Positions 33,028 through 42,734 of a stretch of DNA of 64,000 nucleotides are shown piece after piece; positions within the stretch are counted from its first letter, which is position 1, and every line of letters starts with the position of its first letter. The notes under the pieces were generated by a model, which saw nothing but the letters and a program-made list of their open reading frames with translations, ran no database searches and was not told the origin of the DNA. The DNA is taken from assembly GCA_947453445.1 (NCBI GenBank), contig CANGGP010000008.1:1-64000 (forward strand), in the 5' to 3' direction. The position numbers were made by a program, and so were the translations under genes. The DNA is from Sphingobacteriaceae bacterium. GTDB lineage: Bacteria > Bacteroidota > Bacteroidia > B-17B0 > Aurantibacillaceae.

Positions 33028-35127
33028 TTATTTAACGGTGCTTAAAACATCATCAAAAACTTTTACGGTGTACTTGCTTTTGAGATATGTCAACCACTCA
33101 CTGTCTAAGTAGGTTTGGTAATCGGCAGTTAAATTACCTCTGCATTCACCCAATGTTTTAGGTGCTTTTGGAATTATTTTGTTCACCACCACCACTTGGA
33201 ATTTATTTTCTTTTTCATCTTTGAAATCCTTTGCCGCGATGCCGGTATTCCAATTTTCATCTACAAATTTATTTTCACCTTTTAAATACTGAATTGATTC
33301 TATACTTAAATTAAGTTGCGAAGATTTATTGATGGCTTCAAGAATTTGTTTGTCATCCTTTTTCTCAGCCAACATTTTTCTTACTTCTTTTGAGATTTTT
33401 TCATTCAAGCATTTGTATATGGTCACATCTGCCCTTTCGTTCCACAAATAATTGTTTTTATTCTTTTCGTAGAATGTTCTTAAGCCGCTGGTATCTTTAA
33501 CGGCTTTGCTCCATACTTTTTGATCGGTTAAGTCAAACAACAAGATGCCGTCTCTGTATTCACGGTATAAATTAGCAAAATCAACATATTTTTTATCCAA
33601 TTGCGAATCTTCAAATTCAATGACCTTCTCATCAATCCAAGTTTTGTAAATTACTTTCATTAACTCAAAAACATCCGTACTTGAGCGGAAAGTCATTTGG
33701 GTTTCTAAAAATTTAGCGAAATCATTTTGTGTGTATGATTTTCCGCCTAAATTAAAAATTTCCTTATTGCCTAATTTTGATGCGCGGTCTGCTTTCCATG
33801 TTGCCTTTAAATAAGTTGTGTCTAATACTTTGGCAAATTCATCTCTGTTCTTTAAATTTTCTTTAAAACCATTGTCTTTCTTAACTTTTTCAATCAAAGC
33901 TACACGACCCATTTGCGAACGACTGTCGCGATTCACTCTGTTCTTTAAATCGTTTTTCACATCATTAAATTCAGGAACTGATTTTAGATCAATGCGTTTA
34001 ATGATATGCCAACCGTAATTGGTTAATACCGGTGCGCTATAATCACCATTATTATTTAAACCAAATGCGGCTTCTTCAAATTCTTTTGGCCATTTACCAC
34101 CTTTAAAAGCAGGTAATACTCCACCTCTATCCGACGACTGTTTATCGTCGCTAAATTGAATGGCCAATTCTTTAAAATCAGCGCCTGATTTCACCTTCGC
34201 ATATATTTCATCCACTTTTGTTTTTGCATTGGCTTTGTCTTGATCACTTGGGTTTTTAGGAAATTTAACCATGATGTGTGAAACAATTATTTCGCCTCTG
34301 CTCTTGCGTTTATCATAAACTTTTAAAATATGGTAACCGAAACGGGTTCTAACAATATTGCTGATTTGCCCTACTGGGGTATTGTAAGCCGCGCTTTCGA
34401 ATGGATATACCATTTCGAGTACTGTAAAATAATTTAAGTCACCTTTGTTATCAAGTACCGATGGATCATCACTTGTTTTTGGCGCTAAGTCTTGAAATTT
34501 TTCGTTGGCAGCTTTGTAGTTGGCTTCCAAATTGCGAATAGAATTCATCTTTATTTTATAGATGTTGCTATCCTTTCCTGCCAGTAACTTCGAAATTTCT
34601 GTGGTGTTCTTCAGCAGTTTTTCATAATTGCTAATTTCAACTGCGCTCGGAAATTTACCTTGTACCGCATTTCTGATCATTGTTATTCTGGTAAAAGCTT
34701 CCAATGTGTCTTTCGGTAAAGCAGTTTCGTCCAATCGCACTAAAATATGACTGGCTCTCACCTCCATCTTTGATCGCTCATAAGCTTCAGTCAATAAGTT
34801 TTCATTTGTATTTTTATCTGTGAGGTATGGAGCTGCCAATTGTCTTCTGTAACCTGATAATTCTGATTTAAAAGAACTCAAAGTATCTAATCCTAAACTC
34901 TCGGCTTCAAAAACTTTGCTCTTAAACAATGAAAATAAATCAACATATTCTTTTACAGATTTAGAGGTATTGTTTACTTCCTTGCCATTGTTTTTCTTGT
35001 ATACTGCTTCAAATTCTGATTTTTTAACCGGTTTGTTATTGATGGTCATAATCACCGGATCTTGTGCTTGTAAGCCGCTAAATACTGTTGCTAGGGCCAA
35101 TGCAACAATTGTGTTCTTTTTCTTCAT
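33028..35127 (-). CDS. Periplasmic peptidyl-prolyl isomerase, SurA-like, two parvulin domains
   Basis: The 699-residue protein has a signal peptide (MKKKNTIVALALATVFSGLQAQ), an N-terminal SurA-like helical part (KPVKKSEFEAVYKKNNG), and two parvulin modules. The first is near 120-275 (EVRASHILVRLDE ... NTPVGQISNIVRTRFGYHILKVYD). The second is near 280-385 (EIIVSHIMVKFPK, FSDDKQSSDRGGVLP, YGWHIIKRID). A long C-terminal part (about 390-699) has no clear motif. It should assist folding of outer-membrane proteins, as SurA does. A terminator follows, and a related lipoprotein lies downstream. Confidence 0.88.
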   Translation of the reverse strand: MKKKNTIVALALATVFSGLQAQDPVIMTINNKPVKKSEFEAVYKKNNGKEVNNTSKSVKEYVDLFSLFKSKVFEAESLGLDTLSSFKSELSGYRRQLAAPYLTDKNTNENLLTEAYERSKMEVRASHILVRLDETALPKDTLEAFTRITMIRNAVQGKFPSAVEISNYEKLLKNTTEISKLLAGKDSNIYKIKMNSIRNLEANYKAANEKFQDLAPKTSDDPSVLDNKGDLNYFTVLEMVYPFESAAYNTPVGQISNIVRTRFGYHILKVYDKRKSRGEIIVSHIMVKFPKNPSDQDKANAKTKVDEIYAKVKSGADFKELAIQFSDDKQSSDRGGVLPAFKGGKWPKEFEEAAFGLNNNGDYSAPVLTNYGWHIIKRIDLKSVPEFNDVKNDLKNRVNRDSRSQMGRVALIEKVKKDNGFKENLKNRDEFAKVLDTTYLKATWKADRASKLGNKEIFNLGGKSYTQNDFAKFLETQMTFRSSTDVFELMKVIYKTWIDEKVIEFEDSQLDKKYVDFANLYREYRDGILLFDLTDQKVWSKAVKDTSGLRTFYEKNKNNYLWNERADVTIYKCLNEKISKEVRKMLAEKKDDKQILEAINKSSQLNLSIESIQYLKGENKFVDENWNTGIAAKDFKDEKENKFQVVVVNKIIPKAPKTLGECRGNLTADYQTYLDSEWLTYLKSKYTVKVFDDVLSTVK

Positions 35128-35153
35128 ATTTTAGTTCAATTATTTTTTGAATA

Positions 35154-36272
35154 CTATTTTAATATCTCAGCTAATTTTTCTTCCAAGGCTGGTCCGCGTA
35201 AATCTTTCGCAACAATTTTACCATCCTTGTCGATTAAATAATTTTGAGGGATGCCACTCACGCCATATAATTTACCAACTTCATTACCCCAACCTTTTAA
35301 ATCACTTAAATGGGTCCAGGTTAGGTTATCTTGCTGAATCGCATTGAGCCAAGCTTCTTTGTTAGAATCCATTGAGATACCTAAAACAGTAAAACCTTTG
35401 TCTTTAAAACGATTGTAAGCCGTTACAACATTTGGGTTTTCCATGCGGCACGGACGGCACCAACTGGCCCAAAAATCGATCAATACGTATTTACCTCTAA
35501 AATCAGAAAGATTAACTACTTTACCGGCAGTGTTTGTTTGCGAAAATTCATTGGCTTTGTAACCTACCGTGGTGCCTCTCATCGAATCCAAACGTTTGTT
35601 TGCCAGTTTAATGAATTTGCTTTCTTTAACGCCGGCATCAATGTACGACAAGCATTCTTCAACAACGCTTAAAGGAATATTTGGATTATTAAAATCATTG
35701 TAAATAATAAAACCGCTAACAGGTGATTTAGGATGCGCTTTAATGTAATCTTTCAAGCTGTTTAAATAAGTGTTATTTAAATTTTGATATTCGGTGCGAA
35801 TGGCATTTTGTGTATTAATGTCGTTGTTTTGAACGGCCACATTAAAATCGTTTTGCATCTTTTGTTGCAATAGCACAATGTTATTCAACACCGCTCTGTA
35901 GGCGATGTAATCAACTTGACTTTTCCCGCCTTCAACTGTTGAGTATGCGATGGAATCACCAATAACTTGCGCTTTTAAGGTACCTTCATCAACGAAAAAA
36001 ATACAATTCACAGGATTATTGAGATCACTATTGGTTGTAAACCAATACATGTTTGGTTCTTGACTTTTTAAATTAAAAGAAAATTTCCCTTTTACAACTT
36101 TGGCTGAATCCGTAAAATTTTGATCATCCCATTTGTGATGGAGGTAAATGAATGGAGCTTCAAAATTTCGAACTGTTCCTTCAATTTTAAAACCAAATGA
36201 TTTTGGTTTAGCAGTTTTTTGGGCAAAAACACACGAAGAAATTAAACTTAGTAAAACAATTATTTTTTTCAT
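35154..36272 (-). CDS. TlpA-type thiol-disulfide oxidoreductase with DUF4369-like domain
   Basis: A 372-residue periplasmic protein with a signal peptide (MKKIIVLLSLISSCVFAQ). A DUF4369-like beta domain follows at about 20-115 (FGFKIEGTVRNFEAPFIYLHHK), a helical linker to about 230, and a thioredoxin domain at the C terminus. The active site is FWASWCRPCRMENP, and the cis-proline is in YGVSGIPQNYLID. The layout is typical of Bacteroidota TlpA proteins that reduce disulfides, for example during cytochrome maturation. I start at ATG 36272; a longer frame to 36365 would add a second hydrophobic stretch before the signal peptide and is unlikely. Confidence 0.88.
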   Translation of the reverse strand: MKKIIVLLSLISSCVFAQKTAKPKSFGFKIEGTVRNFEAPFIYLHHKWDDQNFTDSAKVVKGKFSFNLKSQEPNMYWFTTNSDLNNPVNCIFFVDEGTLKAQVIGDSIAYSTVEGGKSQVDYIAYRAVLNNIVLLQQKMQNDFNVAVQNNDINTQNAIRTEYQNLNNTYLNSLKDYIKAHPKSPVSGFIIYNDFNNPNIPLSVVEECLSYIDAGVKESKFIKLANKRLDSMRGTTVGYKANEFSQTNTAGKVVNLSDFRGKYVLIDFWASWCRPCRMENPNVVTAYNRFKDKGFTVLGISMDSNKEAWLNAIQQDNLTWTHLSDLKGWGNEVGKLYGVSGIPQNYLIDKDGKIVAKDLRGPALEEKLAEILK

Positions 36273-36363
36273 AGAATGTATGGGAACCAACAAATATACC
36301 AAGTTTAAAGCGGAGTGCAGTAAATTTAGAAAATTTAACAAGGGACTCGAGAAAATAAAGCGC

Positions 36364-36392
36364 AAAAAAAAACCTTCTTTCGAAGGTTCTTT
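36364..36392 (-). terminator. Terminator of the gldK-gldN operon
   Basis: AACCTTC and GAAGGTT (36371-36377 and 36382-36388) form a 7-bp stem with a 4-base loop. On the minus strand it ends in a run of nine T residues and follows gldN by 10 bases. A shorter T-run on the other side makes it potentially bidirectional. Confidence 0.82.
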
Positions 36393-36401
36393 TTTAAAAT
36401 T

Positions 36402-37256
36402 TTAAAACTGCCACAAATCATGTTCTAACCTGAATATATCGCCCTTAATTTTATCTGATTCTAACAAGGCTTCGATACCTTTAGCGTATTCAGAAATTTT
36501 GCGGTCATACACGTTTGATTCTTTAGTGATTCTACTGGCGAATTGTCTTTTCCAAAAAATATCTTCAAAGGTTCTTCTTTCACTGTCGTTTTTTGTATTA
36601 AAGACTTCGTATTTAGCGAACAAAGGACGACAAGCAGGGTAATAAACCCAGAATAAATTTGTACAACCGATATCTTCTTTACCAATTGGTACAAAGTTTA
36701 ATCCTAAACCAACAATTCTAACTTCTAATGAAGATTTTTCTTTATCAAAAAACCAATCCTCTTTCAATTGAAGCGTACAGAAGTTCTCATAATAAAGTGT
36801 TGAATCGGCCTTTTTTACCGTTTTAACCATCACCTCATTACCTAAAGAATCGTAATTTGCTGTTTCAACCGTATCAGCTGCAGAATACAATTTAGATTTT
36901 AAATCAGCTGGATCTTTGGTTACTAAAAATTCCTCATCATCAAAAGCAATAATTCTTCCGCTCATTACATTTCTAACCATTAACTGGATAAATGATAGTC
37001 TGCCCGGTAAGTCAGTTTTAGGGTAAAACAAAGGTTGGTTTTGTTTTTCGCGCATGTCCAATTCTCTCCATACCCTTTTCTCCCATGTAACATCTGCCTC
37101 TCTAAGGTGTGTATAAGGAATATAACGACGGTTCACCGCGTTTTCCTTGTCATAAACACCATCCTTGTAATCACCCGGTTGAAATACACCTTGTTGTGCA
37201 AGGCCTATTCCCGCAATGAGAACAAGTATTGAAAATATGAATGATCTTTTTAGCAT
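36402..37256 (-). CDS. gldN: Type IX secretion ring protein GldN/PorN
   Basis: The 284-residue protein has a signal peptide (MLKRSFIFSILVLIAGIGLAQ) and GldN family features: READVTWEKRVWRELDMREKQNQPLFYP near the N terminus and ENFCTLQLKEDWFFDKEKSSLEVRIVGL in the middle. GldN/PorN pairs with GldK/PorK to make the large periplasmic ring under the outer membrane. It lies 8 bases after gldM, and a terminator follows, so it closes the operon. Confidence 0.92.
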   Translation of the reverse strand: MLKRSFIFSILVLIAGIGLAQQGVFQPGDYKDGVYDKENAVNRRYIPYTHLREADVTWEKRVWRELDMREKQNQPLFYPKTDLPGRLSFIQLMVRNVMSGRIIAFDDEEFLVTKDPADLKSKLYSAADTVETANYDSLGNEVMVKTVKKADSTLYYENFCTLQLKEDWFFDKEKSSLEVRIVGLGLNFVPIGKEDIGCTNLFWVYYPACRPLFAKYEVFNTKNDSERRTFEDIFWKRQFASRITKESNVYDRKISEYAKGIEALLESDKIKGDIFRLEHDLWQF

Positions 37257-37264
37257 ATTATTTT

Positions 37265-38935
37265 TTATTTAATTACTTTAACAGGTAAAGCAACGTTATT
37301 CACTTTGCCATCCGGGCCTTTGATTTTAGCCTCGAAGTATATTTTTGAGTTTACTTTTGGATTAGATAACAAGGCCTTCGCTTCTGCATTTAATCCAGAA
37401 CCAGGGCCCTTAACACTGATATATTTATCCTTGCTGTTCAAACCACTGATCTCCCACTCCATAACAATATAATTTGCTTGGAAATCGAAACCTTGTGCAC
37501 CTGCACCTAAGGCAGAAACAACGCCGATATCACCCTTTTTCATTTCATTCACACCAAACTTACCGCCAATTTTTAAATCTGGTTTTGGTAAAGGTTTAAC
37601 CCTAAATTTATTTGGTAAACCTTGTGGCTTAACACCATCTTTGGTTTTGGCTGAAACATTGATAATACATTCACCTGTTCCGGTAAATTTAAACATATAT
37701 TTAGCAGGACCAGTTGTGGCGTATGTAACACCGGCACCGTTAGCGCTGATTACAATATCTGCAGGGGCAACACCTGCTGCTGCAACTGACACCGGATTTT
37801 CAACACCTGCATAAAATACATTCATTTGTTCGGCGGTAACCGCCACACTAGGAGGAGCAACTTTATAAGTTTTTTCAAATGGATAATACATATAAGTACC
37901 GTCCGGTTTTTTAAATTTAATAACCCCTTTGTAGGTTTGATCACCAACTGAACCGGCGCCTACTTTGTATTTACCAACACCATCAACAATAGGAATTGAA
38001 TTACCTTTCGAACCCTTAGCCGCTGAAGCTGAGTCAACGCCTAACATTACTTCCATATCACCTTGCCCTAATTTTGAGAAAGAGGCAGATAAGAAGATGT
38101 CGGCTTCGTATTGCTGACCGGCTTGAATGTATGAAGAAGGTGCAATTACACCAGCCACCAAACGATCGGGCTTAATTGATAATTTACCACTTGCTGAAGA
38201 AAATACTTGTAACACTTCAGACTGGGCATTTTTAACATCCACTTGAATCTTGGTTAAGTTAGCGATAACAGCAGCTTCAGGTAAATGGTAAAAATTTTCC
38301 ATCTCCCACGACATGGCCATTCCATCTTCTATCGCACCACTAGCGTGTGGTTTCAAACCTTCCAATTTTTTAATTAAGTTTTTGTAATCTTCAGGGAATA
38401 AATGCTCACCATCGGTTTTTTGCATTTTTTCAATCATCGCGATTAACTTGTCCTTCAAGCCTTCCAAGTTACCTTTTAATTCAGATGCTGTAAGTGGACC
38501 GGTAATCGGGTTTTTTTCATCACTTCCCAATAACACATGCGTTGGTTCATCATAGTTATCATAACTACCATTCACCAAATGTTGCAACTGAACAGTATCA
38601 CCCATTTTTGGATCAGGGTATTTTTCAGTGTGCACATAAACATTTGATTTAATTTTCTCAATATAAGAGATCACTTCATCAAACATTTTAGCGGCATCCT
38701 GAGAACGCGTATAGTATGGTTTAGCACCCGGATTACCATCTAAAGATTTTTCGAAGGCTTCAGCTAAACGCTTATTGTTTTCTGTTAAGTTGTCTCGCGA
38801 CCTCTCCATACCCTCGTTCACCCGAATGTACCCCATCAATACAGTCTTAGAAACATTCATTGCTAGTAAAGCTGTTAGAACCAGGTACATCATACCTATC
38901 ATCTTCTGCCTTGGGGTCTCTTTTCCGCCTGCCAT
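37265..38935 (-). CDS. gldM: Type IX secretion motor protein GldM/PorM
   Basis: The 556-residue protein starts MAGGKETPRQKMIGMMYLVL, with the single transmembrane helix (MMYLVLTALLAMNVSKTVL) that crosses the inner membrane. A long periplasmic region follows, with four beta-rich domains (D1-D4), including VSVAAAGVAPADIVISANG. GldM forms a dimeric rod that couples the proton-driven GldL motor to the GldKN ring. At 556 residues it is somewhat longer than the roughly 515 of GldM and PorM in Flavobacterium and Porphyromonas, with the extra length spread through the periplasmic part. It sits 45 bases after gldL. Confidence 0.94.
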   Translation of the reverse strand: MAGGKETPRQKMIGMMYLVLTALLAMNVSKTVLMGYIRVNEGMERSRDNLTENNKRLAEAFEKSLDGNPGAKPYYTRSQDAAKMFDEVISYIEKIKSNVYVHTEKYPDPKMGDTVQLQHLVNGSYDNYDEPTHVLLGSDEKNPITGPLTASELKGNLEGLKDKLIAMIEKMQKTDGEHLFPEDYKNLIKKLEGLKPHASGAIEDGMAMSWEMENFYHLPEAAVIANLTKIQVDVKNAQSEVLQVFSSASGKLSIKPDRLVAGVIAPSSYIQAGQQYEADIFLSASFSKLGQGDMEVMLGVDSASAAKGSKGNSIPIVDGVGKYKVGAGSVGDQTYKGVIKFKKPDGTYMYYPFEKTYKVAPPSVAVTAEQMNVFYAGVENPVSVAAAGVAPADIVISANGAGVTYATTGPAKYMFKFTGTGECIINVSAKTKDGVKPQGLPNKFRVKPLPKPDLKIGGKFGVNEMKKGDIGVVSALGAGAQGFDFQANYIVMEWEISGLNSKDKYISVKGPGSGLNAEAKALLSNPKVNSKIYFEAKIKGPDGKVNNVALPVKVIK

Positions 38936-38980
38936 TTTAGTTGTCTAGATTTAGTTAAATTGAATAGATCGTTTGATTAC

Positions 38981-39781
38981 TTATGCTTTTACATTCATTG
39001 CACTTAACATATTACCATAAATGGTATTTAAGGCGGTTAAATTGCTAGATAATGTAGCCATTTCTTGACGATATTTCTTGGTATCATCAACAGAATCGTG
39101 TAAATTTTTCATTAAGTCAGATAAGCCTTCGTAGAACTTAGAGGTAGACTCTAAATGGGCTTGACTTCCTTGTAATTGTAATTCGTATGTAGCGTTTAAA
39201 GCTGATAAATTCTTAGATACTTTTACCAAAGATTCACCAATAGATGCACCGGTATCATTCGACTCGGCAAGATTAGCCATTGAAGAAGCGGCTCTGCTAT
39301 ATGTATCTGATAATTGTGAAACATTTTTAGAAGCAGCTTTAACATTGTCAACGTATTCGTTGGTTGCCAAAGTTGCATTGCTAATTTCACCGATTTTTGA
39401 AGCGGTATCAGTTAAATTACGCATACCAGAACCTAAACTTTCGATTAATTCAGGACCAATTTTAGCATCGGCCAATAAATTATCTAATTGTGCTGTTACC
39501 GGTAGAGTTTCGTTTTCTTCATCTTCGTGTTGATTTTCGGTATGACCCATACCTGCTAATTCAGGATATGCCAAAGTCCAATCAACTTCCTCATGTGGAA
39601 TATCTAAACCAAATAAAATAAATAACAAGGCTTCAGTACCTAAACCTGCGATTAACGCAGCAGAAGCTCCCGGCCAGTGCATAATTTTAAATAAGGCTCC
39701 AACGATTACAATAGACGCACCGAAACATGAAGCTAAATGCAGATATCTTTTAAAACCTTTAACCTTTGGTAATTTACTCAT
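38981..39781 (-). CDS. gldL: Type IX secretion motor protein GldL/PorL
   Basis: The 266-residue inner-membrane protein has two N-terminal helices (about 15-35 and 40-60) with the family motif FKIMHWPGASAALIAGLGTEAL. It includes the conserved membrane Glu, thought to carry protons for the motor. The rest is a cytoplasmic coiled-coil-rich domain (TDTASKIGEISNATL, ASKNVSQLSDTYSRAASSM). GldL pairs with GldM as the stator-like unit powering secretion and, in gliding species, motility. It lies between gldK (58 bases) and gldM. Confidence 0.94.
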   Translation of the reverse strand: MSKLPKVKGFKRYLHLASCFGASIVIVGALFKIMHWPGASAALIAGLGTEALLFILFGLDIPHEEVDWTLAYPELAGMGHTENQHEDEENETLPVTAQLDNLLADAKIGPELIESLGSGMRNLTDTASKIGEISNATLATNEYVDNVKAASKNVSQLSDTYSRAASSMANLAESNDTGASIGESLVKVSKNLSALNATYELQLQGSQAHLESTSKFYEGLSDLMKNLHDSVDDTKKYRQEMATLSSNLTALNTIYGNMLSAMNVKA

Positions 39782-39839
39782 AACTGTGTTTTGTTAGTTT
39801 AGTTGAACTTGATTTTATTTGTATTTGATTAATTATTAA

Positions 39840-41375
39840 TTAGAAGCTATCAAATTTTGAACGACCTAAATAAGTCATCACATTTCTGAATCCAATAAAA
39901 CACTTTGAAGTATCTTGGTATTCATAAGTTCTTGCACTTGTTTGCAAATAATATCCAATGTCTTTCCAGCTTCCGCCGCGAATAACCTTACGTTTTAATA
40001 CATTAGCGTCTTTATCTTGCGCTTCATAAACATAATCAGCATTTAAATCGTGTTGGAAGTCGTAAGCCGACTCATCGAATGCGTTGCTGGTCCACTCAGA
40101 TACGTTACCCGACATGCAATACAAACCATAATCATTTGGATTGTAAGAATAAATATACAATGAATGGAATCCACCATCATCAACATAAGAACCTCTCATT
40201 GGTTTAAAGTTACCCAAGAAACAGCCTTTTGAATTGCGGATGTAAGGACCACCCCAAGGGTATGGTGACTTATCTAATCCGCCACGTGAAGCATATTCCC
40301 ATTCGCTTTCGGTTGGTAAACGGAAATCATTCACAATTGATTGACCTGTACCGATTAAATAGTTATTTAAAAGCAATGATCTCCAGATGCTGAAAGCACG
40401 TGCTTGTTTCCAAGAGATACCTACAACCGGGTAATCATCATAAGATGGATGCCAGAAGTACATATTTGTTAATGGCTCATTAAATGAATAGGTAAAATCA
40501 TGCACCCAAGCCAAAGTATCAGGATAAACATTGATTACGTCTTTGATGATAAAGGCAGAACGGTCAACGCCTTTTCTTTCGCGAGGCATATAATTACCTT
40601 GACCAACAGAAACTTGATCTTTTACATTATAAGTACCAATGGTTTTTGAATCTTTAGAAGGATCGTTAACAGGTGTTGCGGCAGTACCTGAAGCACCAGC
40701 GGCCCCGTCGTTAAGAGTTACACCATTAATATAATCTGATTTCTTGTAATCATGGGCAGCATCTTGTAAATCGGTTGATTTATTAGGGATGAAACGATTT
40801 GACTTAGAAGCAGCTAAACGAATGTCGATGCGATAGTATTCGTAATTTAACTTACGCGTATCGATTTCTTTTCTGTTATAAAAACGCTCACCTTCAGGAA
40901 GATACATTGGTTGTAAAATGGTTCTTACATCTTCTTCTTGGGTATCCCAATCAATACGGGTTTCCCAATTTACATAAGGATCTTGCAAATTTTGATCGGT
41001 TGTGTAAACCGGCCATAAATTAAGGAAATCTTCTTGTGATAAACCAAAATCCTCTTGACCACCGGCAATTAATAAGCGACGAGCAATTGAATCACGCACC
41101 CAATTTACGAATTGACGATATTCATTGTTAGAGATTTCAGAGTCATCAATATAGAATGCTTGAACAGAAACCATTTTAGATTTTGTAGTATGCGCCATTG
41201 GAGCCTCTTCATCATCGGGGCCCATGTGGTAGCTACCCATTGGTATAAAAAGTGTACCAAACGGATCCGGTTGATACCATTTTTCACGGCCAACAACACC
41301 AATCAATTCGCCAGAACGCTTGTTGCAACCTGCAACAATAGCAACGAATGATGCTAATACCAGTAGTTTTTTCAT
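39840..41375 (-). CDS. gldK: Type IX secretion ring lipoprotein GldK/PorK
   Basis: The 511-residue product has a lipoprotein signal (MKKLLVLASFVAIVAGCNKR, Cys near residue 17) and an FGE-sulfatase-like domain: FIPMGSYHMGPDDEE, FYIDDSEISNNEYRQF, FRLPTESEWEYASRGG, YCMSGNVSEWTSNAF and VIRGGSWKDIGYYLQ. It anchors the GldN ring to the outer membrane. It is longer than the roughly 460-490 residues of Flavobacterium and Porphyromonas relatives because of a G/A/S/T-rich insertion around residues 205-260. A TAACTTTG promoter lies 35 bases upstream, so gldK-gldN can be transcribed apart from the PorP-type gene. Confidence 0.94.
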   Translation of the reverse strand: MKKLLVLASFVAIVAGCNKRSGELIGVVGREKWYQPDPFGTLFIPMGSYHMGPDDEEAPMAHTTKSKMVSVQAFYIDDSEISNNEYRQFVNWVRDSIARRLLIAGGQEDFGLSQEDFLNLWPVYTTDQNLQDPYVNWETRIDWDTQEEDVRTILQPMYLPEGERFYNRKEIDTRKLNYEYYRIDIRLAASKSNRFIPNKSTDLQDAAHDYKKSDYINGVTLNDGAAGASGTAATPVNDPSKDSKTIGTYNVKDQVSVGQGNYMPRERKGVDRSAFIIKDVINVYPDTLAWVHDFTYSFNEPLTNMYFWHPSYDDYPVVGISWKQARAFSIWRSLLLNNYLIGTGQSIVNDFRLPTESEWEYASRGGLDKSPYPWGGPYIRNSKGCFLGNFKPMRGSYVDDGGFHSLYIYSYNPNDYGLYCMSGNVSEWTSNAFDESAYDFQHDLNADYVYEAQDKDANVLKRKVIRGGSWKDIGYYLQTSARTYEYQDTSKCFIGFRNVMTYLGRSKFDSF

Positions 41376-41410
41376 ATTCTTTGTTTTAGTTTATAACCAC
41401 AAACAGCTGT

Positions 41411-41418
41411 CAAAGTTA
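41411..41418 (-). promoter_or_regulatory. Bacteroidota -7 element for gldK
   Basis: On the minus strand it reads TAACTTTG, an exact TAnnTTTG match, in the 131-base gap between the PorP-type gene and gldK. It ends 35 bases before the gldK ATG. No clear TTG lies at the -33 distance. Confidence 0.55.
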
Positions 41419-41506
41419 CGTTTTGTTTTTTGATAGAAGTTATTAACATTGCTTGTTAGTTGTAGATGGTTTAAACGAAATTTTCAATAAAAGGTTTCAA
41501 ATTTAA

Positions 41507-42487
41507 TTAATCTAGGAAACGGTCATTGGCATAAGTGGTGATTTTCTTCACTTTAGGTGTGTAACATACGCCTAAAATGATTTCATGTGTGCCACTTGTG
41601 TACTTTTTAATGGTTGAAGTTGGGAAGTCATAAGAATAACCGATTTTGTAAACCAAAGCACTAGATGCCATGGCTTTACCTTGGTAACCCAATAATAAGG
41701 ATGCCGCATCATTTACACGGTAAGTTGCACCAACCCAAGCCATGTCGAACCACATCAAGTTTAAATTTGCATCTAAAGAAGATGACCTGCCGTCGGATTT
41801 GAATAAAATATTCGGACAAACACTTAACCATGGGGTGGCAACCAAATTGGCACCAGTCATAAAGTAATAATGACGCATTACTTTGAAGTTTAATTCCTCT
41901 TTACCAACACTTTTTTCTTTAATGGTTTGTGAAGGCAAGTGGGTTGAAGATAAGCCTACATAGAATTTTTTAGGGATTTGGTAAAATGCACCGGCACCCA
42001 TATCGTATGATACTTTACCAAAATTTGGATTTGTGAAACTTGGTGTTGAACCAGGGATGGTTGGATCATATTTCAATGGTTCAGGGGCAATCCAATTGTT
42101 ATTGATTTGTTTTTGTTGGATACCCAAATCCAAGCCTAGACCTAAGTTACCATCACCTATTTTTATATTGTATGAACCGGCAAAACGCAAGAAAAAAGTA
42201 TTCATCGCGCCGATTTTATCATTGATAATATTAACGCCTACACCTAACGGTAAGTTTGTGAGCTTCATATCGCCTGAAAAAGCCATGGTAGTAGGTGCAC
42301 CATTAAAATTAACCCATTGTTGACGAAACTGAGCAACACCGCACACACCACCTGAGGTACCTGCGTAGCCCGGATTATAGATTAGTTTGTTGAACATGAA
42401 CTGAGTGAACTGCGGGTCTTGTTGAGCGAACAACACACCTGAGAAGCCTGCCACTGTTAGAGCAATTTGAGCAAAAAGTTTTTTCAT
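41507..42487 (-). CDS. PorP/SprF family type IX secretion outer-membrane protein
   Basis: The 326-residue protein has a signal peptide (MKKLFAQIALTVAGFSGVLF, then AQQDPQFTQFMFNKLIYNPGYAG). The QDPQFTQF-MFN-L--NP-YAG start is the hallmark of the PorP/SprF family. The rest alternates as a beta-barrel. SprF helps export SprB in Flavobacterium, and PorP is needed for gingipain secretion in Porphyromonas, where the order porP-porK-porL-porM-porN is the same as here. It is read towards gldK across a 131-base gap. Whether it serves general secretion or a particular substrate cannot be told. Confidence 0.92.
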   Translation of the reverse strand: MKKLFAQIALTVAGFSGVLFAQQDPQFTQFMFNKLIYNPGYAGTSGGVCGVAQFRQQWVNFNGAPTTMAFSGDMKLTNLPLGVGVNIINDKIGAMNTFFLRFAGSYNIKIGDGNLGLGLDLGIQQKQINNNWIAPEPLKYDPTIPGSTPSFTNPNFGKVSYDMGAGAFYQIPKKFYVGLSSTHLPSQTIKEKSVGKEELNFKVMRHYYFMTGANLVATPWLSVCPNILFKSDGRSSSLDANLNLMWFDMAWVGATYRVNDAASLLLGYQGKAMASSALVYKIGYSYDFPTSTIKKYTSGTHEIILGVCYTPKVKKITTYANDRFLD

Positions 42488-42538
42488 ACTTTATTATTAA
42501 GAATAAAACAAGCCAACCTTTGAGTTGAACTTAGGCTG

Positions 42539-42569
42539 CTAAATTAGTTAAAGAAAATTAAAAAACAAA
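42539..42569 (-). promoter_or_regulatory. Candidate promoter for the PorP-type gene
   Basis: On the minus strand TTTG (plus 42566-42569) and TAATTTAG (42539-42546) are 19 bases apart. The spacing fits the Bacteroidota promoter; the -7 element has one mismatch. Confidence 0.45.
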
Positions 42570-42734
42570 TTTCGCTGCAAAAAAATAAATCAATTATTAA
42601 AACAATGGCTGTTAACAAGAGCAATAGTTTTTTCGGAACAAACCAAATTAACATTTGTACAAATCCGCAATTTGGGTTTAGGATCTCTTTTCCATGAAAA
42701 AATAATAAAATTTGGGCTGTTTAATAATATTCTA

